Source: a virus. Taken from it: DNA of 31,464 nt. Positions within the stretch are counted from its first letter, which is position 1. Each line of letters begins with the position of its first letter. The position numbers and the translations under genes were made by a program. The stretch spans positions 1 to 31,464 of the IMG/VR virus record IMGVR_UViG_3300044712_000259; one strand, written 5' to 3'. Shown here piece after piece: positions 29,991 to 31,464 of the stretch. A model generated the notes under the pieces. That model was not told the DNA's origin, made no database searches, and was given only the letters and a program-made list of their open reading frames with translations.

Positions 29991-30132
29991 TGCCCTCTCC
30001 TTTGACCTCGTCCTCGTCGCTATCGTCCTGGCTATCCCAATAATCAGGCGGCAACATCGAGTCGAACGACCTCTGAGCCCTCTGTAGTTGAGATCGGCTG
30101 CGGTTGTAGCTGCGAATTTCTGATATGCTCAT
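29980..30132 (-). CDS. 50-aa acidic-tail protein overlapping the previous gene
   Basis: A short gene with GAGGAAAGAAA before ATG, encoding MSISEIRSYNRSRSQLQRAQ, then RSFDSMLPPDYWDSQDDSDE and DEVKGEGNED. The N-terminus is basic and helical, the C-terminus strongly acidic. It overlaps the gene upstream by 89 bases in a different frame, an unusually long overlap for this operon. Both frames look coding, so either a recent extension of the upstream gene or true overlap is possible. Confidence 0.6.
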   Translation of the reverse strand: MSISEIRSYNRSRSQLQRAQRSFDSMLPPDYWDSQDDSDEDEVKGEGNED

Positions 30133-30283
30133 TTTCTTTCCTCTTCGCCTCCACCACCCGCGCCGCATATTGCGGGTAATGCAGCCAGAGACAGGCAGAG
30201 CAGATGCCACTAGTCAGGCCGATAACGCCGTGGCCGTCCTTGGTGCCAATAATGTGACCGCAGTGCATACAAATGATTGTCAT
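30044..30283 (-). CDS. small zinc-ribbon protein
   Basis: A 79-aa protein, MTIICMHCGHIIGTKDGHGV, then IGLTSGICSACLWLHYPQYA. CMHC and CSAC form a zinc ribbon at residues 5-30. The C-terminal third (RNSQLQPQPISTTEGSEVVR) is low complexity and lies over the next gene's frame. The ATG overlaps the upstream TGA by four bases, which decides the start. Confidence 0.72.
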   Translation of the reverse strand: MTIICMHCGHIIGTKDGHGVIGLTSGICSACLWLHYPQYAARVVEAKRKENEHIRNSQLQPQPISTTEGSEVVRLDVAA

Positions 30284-30636
30284 GCTGCCGCCTCCTTCTC
30301 CAGACACCCCCTGCGGACCAGCCGCCCGTCAACCTCCATGATCGGCGGTAGCAGTGTTTTCGCGCCCCGTGACCAGTCATAGAGTAATTTGATGCAGTCG
30401 CGGCACATTCGCTGCTCAGAGTCCAGCCGCAGCCTCCCACTGCAACCTTCCACCGGACAGGGCCGCATTGCAGGGCGATTGATGTTTTTTTGCAGTGGGG
30501 GTTTGATTGCCGCCGTCATCGGCTTGACGATCCGTTGGAATTCGATCCAGTTGCCGCAGCAGCGGCAGGAATGTGCGATTGCCTCAGGGCTGTTCATCGC
30601 CAAGTGCATCCTTGTTTTGCATTTTGGGCAGGTCAT
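30280..30636 (-). CDS. 118-aa protein with three Cys-pair groups
   Basis: The sequence MTCPKCKTRMHLAMNSPEAI, then AHSCRCCGNWIEFQRIVKPM, has two Cys groups of an N-terminal ribbon. CPVEGCSGRLRLDSEQRMCR with DC closes a second ribbon near residues 60-82. The C-terminus (MEVDGRLVRRGCLEKEAAA) is charged. The ATG overlaps the upstream stop. A nucleic-acid-binding role is possible but unproven. Confidence 0.78.
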   Translation of the reverse strand: MTCPKCKTRMHLAMNSPEAIAHSCRCCGNWIEFQRIVKPMTAAIKPPLQKNINRPAMRPCPVEGCSGRLRLDSEQRMCRDCIKLLYDWSRGAKTLLPPIMEVDGRLVRRGCLEKEAAA

Positions 30637-30773
30637 TTGTTCATCCTCGCGTCAACCGCCTCCATCGCCCGCGCTCGCGTAGGCCGCGTAACGTGATCAC
30701 CGTAGCCAAACACCGCGACCCATTCTTTTCGGAGGTAGGACCAAAATATTACGGCTCCGCGATACTTGATCAT
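30633..30773 (-). CDS. 46-aa basic protein
   Basis: A short gene encoding MIKYRGAVIFWSYLRKEWVA, then VFGYGDHVTRPTRARAMEAV and DARMNK. Both ends are ATGA overlaps with the flanking genes, strong support for translation. The sequence is basic and aromatic, with a likely beta-hairpin then helix. The family is unknown. Confidence 0.75.
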   Translation of the reverse strand: MIKYRGAVIFWSYLRKEWVAVFGYGDHVTRPTRARAMEAVDARMNK

Positions 30774-30982
30774 TTACCATCTCCTTTGAGCCTGTTCATC
30801 ACCTCGGTCTGCTGCTCTGGAGTCAACAGTCCAAGCACTCGTGATTTGGCTTCTTGGTCGATAGCCGCTATCAGTGTGTGCATCAGCAGCAAAACTCCCG
30901 CAATCAGCAATAGTGTCTGGAACGCAAATCTTGCAGCTTGCCAAGCCCAGCCTTTTGTCGACGTCACCCATCGGCTTATCAT
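30770..30982 (-). CDS. 70-aa small membrane protein
   Basis: The segment AARFAFQTLLLIAGVLLLMH, then TLIAAID, is one membrane helix (residues 16-42) after a short basic N-terminus. The C-terminus SRVLGLLTPEQQTEVMNRLK is a soluble amphipathic helix. It overlaps its upstream neighbour by four bases. It may form a pair with the adjacent membrane peptide. The function is unknown. Confidence 0.75.
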   Translation of the reverse strand: MISRWVTSTKGWAWQAARFAFQTLLLIAGVLLLMHTLIAAIDQEAKSRVLGLLTPEQQTEVMNRLKGDGK

Positions 30983-31140
30983 GTCGGTTCTCCGTCCAGG
31001 ATGTCGTTATGACCTTCTTGTGCTTCCCACTCATCCAGGGCAGCAGCAACGCTCCTCAGTAGTAGACAGACGTATGTAATCGCCAGGATTGCAAAAACCA
31101 GCAAGATTACAGCGATCCAGAGAAGGATATTTAGGACCAC
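30979..31140 (-). CDS. 53-aa single-helix membrane peptide
   Basis: A GTG start with GGAGG five bases upstream is preferred to the longer frame. The protein has one strong membrane helix, ILLWIAVILLVFAILAITYV, then CLLLRS, followed by an acidic tail, ALDEWEAQEGHNDILDGEPT. Its stop overlaps the next membrane gene (ATGA). Single-span peptides like this in early operons can alter host membranes, but nothing here identifies the role. Confidence 0.72.
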   Translation of the reverse strand: MVLNILLWIAVILLVFAILAITYVCLLLRSVAAALDEWEAQEGHNDILDGEPT

Positions 31141-31142
31141 AA

Positions 31143-31298
31143 CTACCTCCAGTCCATTGAAATGTTGTAGTAAGGAACTGTGGCGGGAGGGACAAACGGT
31201 TTTTTTATCACAGCTTGGCATGACTTGCAGTAAAACGGCTGATCAGTCCATCTGCCGCATCTCACGCAATGTCGGTTCTTTTTCGCTTTCGCTTTCAT
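31143..31298 (-). CDS. 51-aa zinc-ribbon protein
   Basis: MKAKAKKNRHCVRCGRWTDQ, then PFYCKSCQAVIKKPFVPPAT, has CVRC at residues 11-14 and CKSC at 24-27, a compact zinc ribbon after a basic tail. The ATG overlaps the stop of the first gene (ATGA), so the longer overlapping frame is rejected. The function is unknown. Confidence 0.78.
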   Translation of the reverse strand: MKAKAKKNRHCVRCGRWTDQPFYCKSCQAVIKKPFVPPATVPYYNISMDWR

Positions 31299-31447
31299 TT
31301 TTGCCTCCGTTCCGCCCGTTCTGCGAGCAGCTGGCGGGCAACTGTACGCGCCTTGACTTTCGCCCTGACTGTCGGCGGTGGGGCGGTCTGCTGGATCAAG
31401 GTGTGCAGTAGCTCCTTGATCTCCCTGATTTCCTGCTCGATGTTCAT
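31295..31447 (-). CDS. 50-aa helical protein
   Basis: The rightmost complete gene, encoding MNIEQEIREIKELLHTLIQQ, then TAPPPTVRAKVKARTVARQL and LAERAERRQK. The first half is a short coiled coil, the second half a basic helix after a Pro linker. A small oligomeric DNA-binding role is conceivable. Its stop overlaps the zinc-ribbon gene by four bases. Whether more genes precede it lies outside the window. Confidence 0.68.
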   Translation of the reverse strand: MNIEQEIREIKELLHTLIQQTAPPPTVRAKVKARTVARQLLAERAERRQK

Positions 31448-31464
31448 TTCGTGATGTCCTCAAG

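Noticed and set aside
1-31464. Integron integrase, phage integrase, tRNA or CRISPR array
   Set aside because: No tyrosine recombinase motif, cloverleaf or regularly spaced direct repeats were seen on either strand within the window.

Overview
This window is one continuous piece of a long-tailed (siphovirus-type) phage or prophage, almost all of it transcribed leftward on the minus strand. Dense ATGA/GTGA overlaps, strong Shine-Dalgarno sites and the gene families suggest a Gram-negative host. A Desulfobacterota (Geobacter-like) host would fit, but this is low-confidence inference. No integrase, tRNA, rRNA or CRISPR array is visible, so phage, prophage and contig fragment cannot be told apart.

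Layout, read right to left in the direction of transcription. (1) 31.45-28.4 kb: about ten tiny overlapping early genes, several with Cys-pair zinc ribbons or one membrane helix, then a 352-aa coiled-coil protein. (2) 28.4-26.6 kb: a recombination pair, a RecE/RecB-like PDDEXK exonuclease and a RecT-like annealing protein. (3) 26.6-25.99 kb: a phage protein with a CxxC zinc module. (4) 25.96-23.73 kb: the most unusual part, an array of five small gene cassettes separated by sites that look like integron attC sites. No integron integrase gene is visible. (5) 23.7-19.8 kb: small zinc proteins, a RusA Holliday-junction resolvase, a winged-helix replication protein with a pentanucleotide repeat in its coding sequence, and a Mor-like HTH protein. 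(6) 19.8-15.35 kb: terminase small and large subunits, DUF4055 portal and Mu F-like head protein. (7) 15.35-13.27 kb: two inserted units, a free-standing HNH endonuclease with a possibly structured leader, and a plus-strand three-gene cassette with its own sigma70 promoter/operator. (8) 13.27-0 kb: scaffold, major capsid, cement, neck, tail terminator, tail tube, tail chaperones joined by a programmed -1 frameshift, a 1313-aa tape measure and tail-tip genes.

The strongest new observation is the cassette array. For each of the five cassettes, the 8-10 bases at its start (GTTAT...) are the exact reverse complement of the bases at its end (...ATAAC). The ORF stop codon TAA lies inside that inverse core, and each start codon lies 25-31 nt after the core. 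The outermost half-sites, left of cassette 1 and right of cassette 5, are complementary to each other. This is what is expected if five cassettes were inserted one after another into a single ancestral attC-like site in the phage genome. It resembles a cluster of attC sites lacking an integron integrase, here used as a cargo site in a phage early operon.

Start codons were chosen from Shine-Dalgarno spacing and 1- or 4-nt overlaps, so several small genes differ from the longest possible ORF. Five genes were found by reading frames directly because they are very short: 22150-22329, 22982-23143, 23786-23956, 30633-30773 and 31295-31447.
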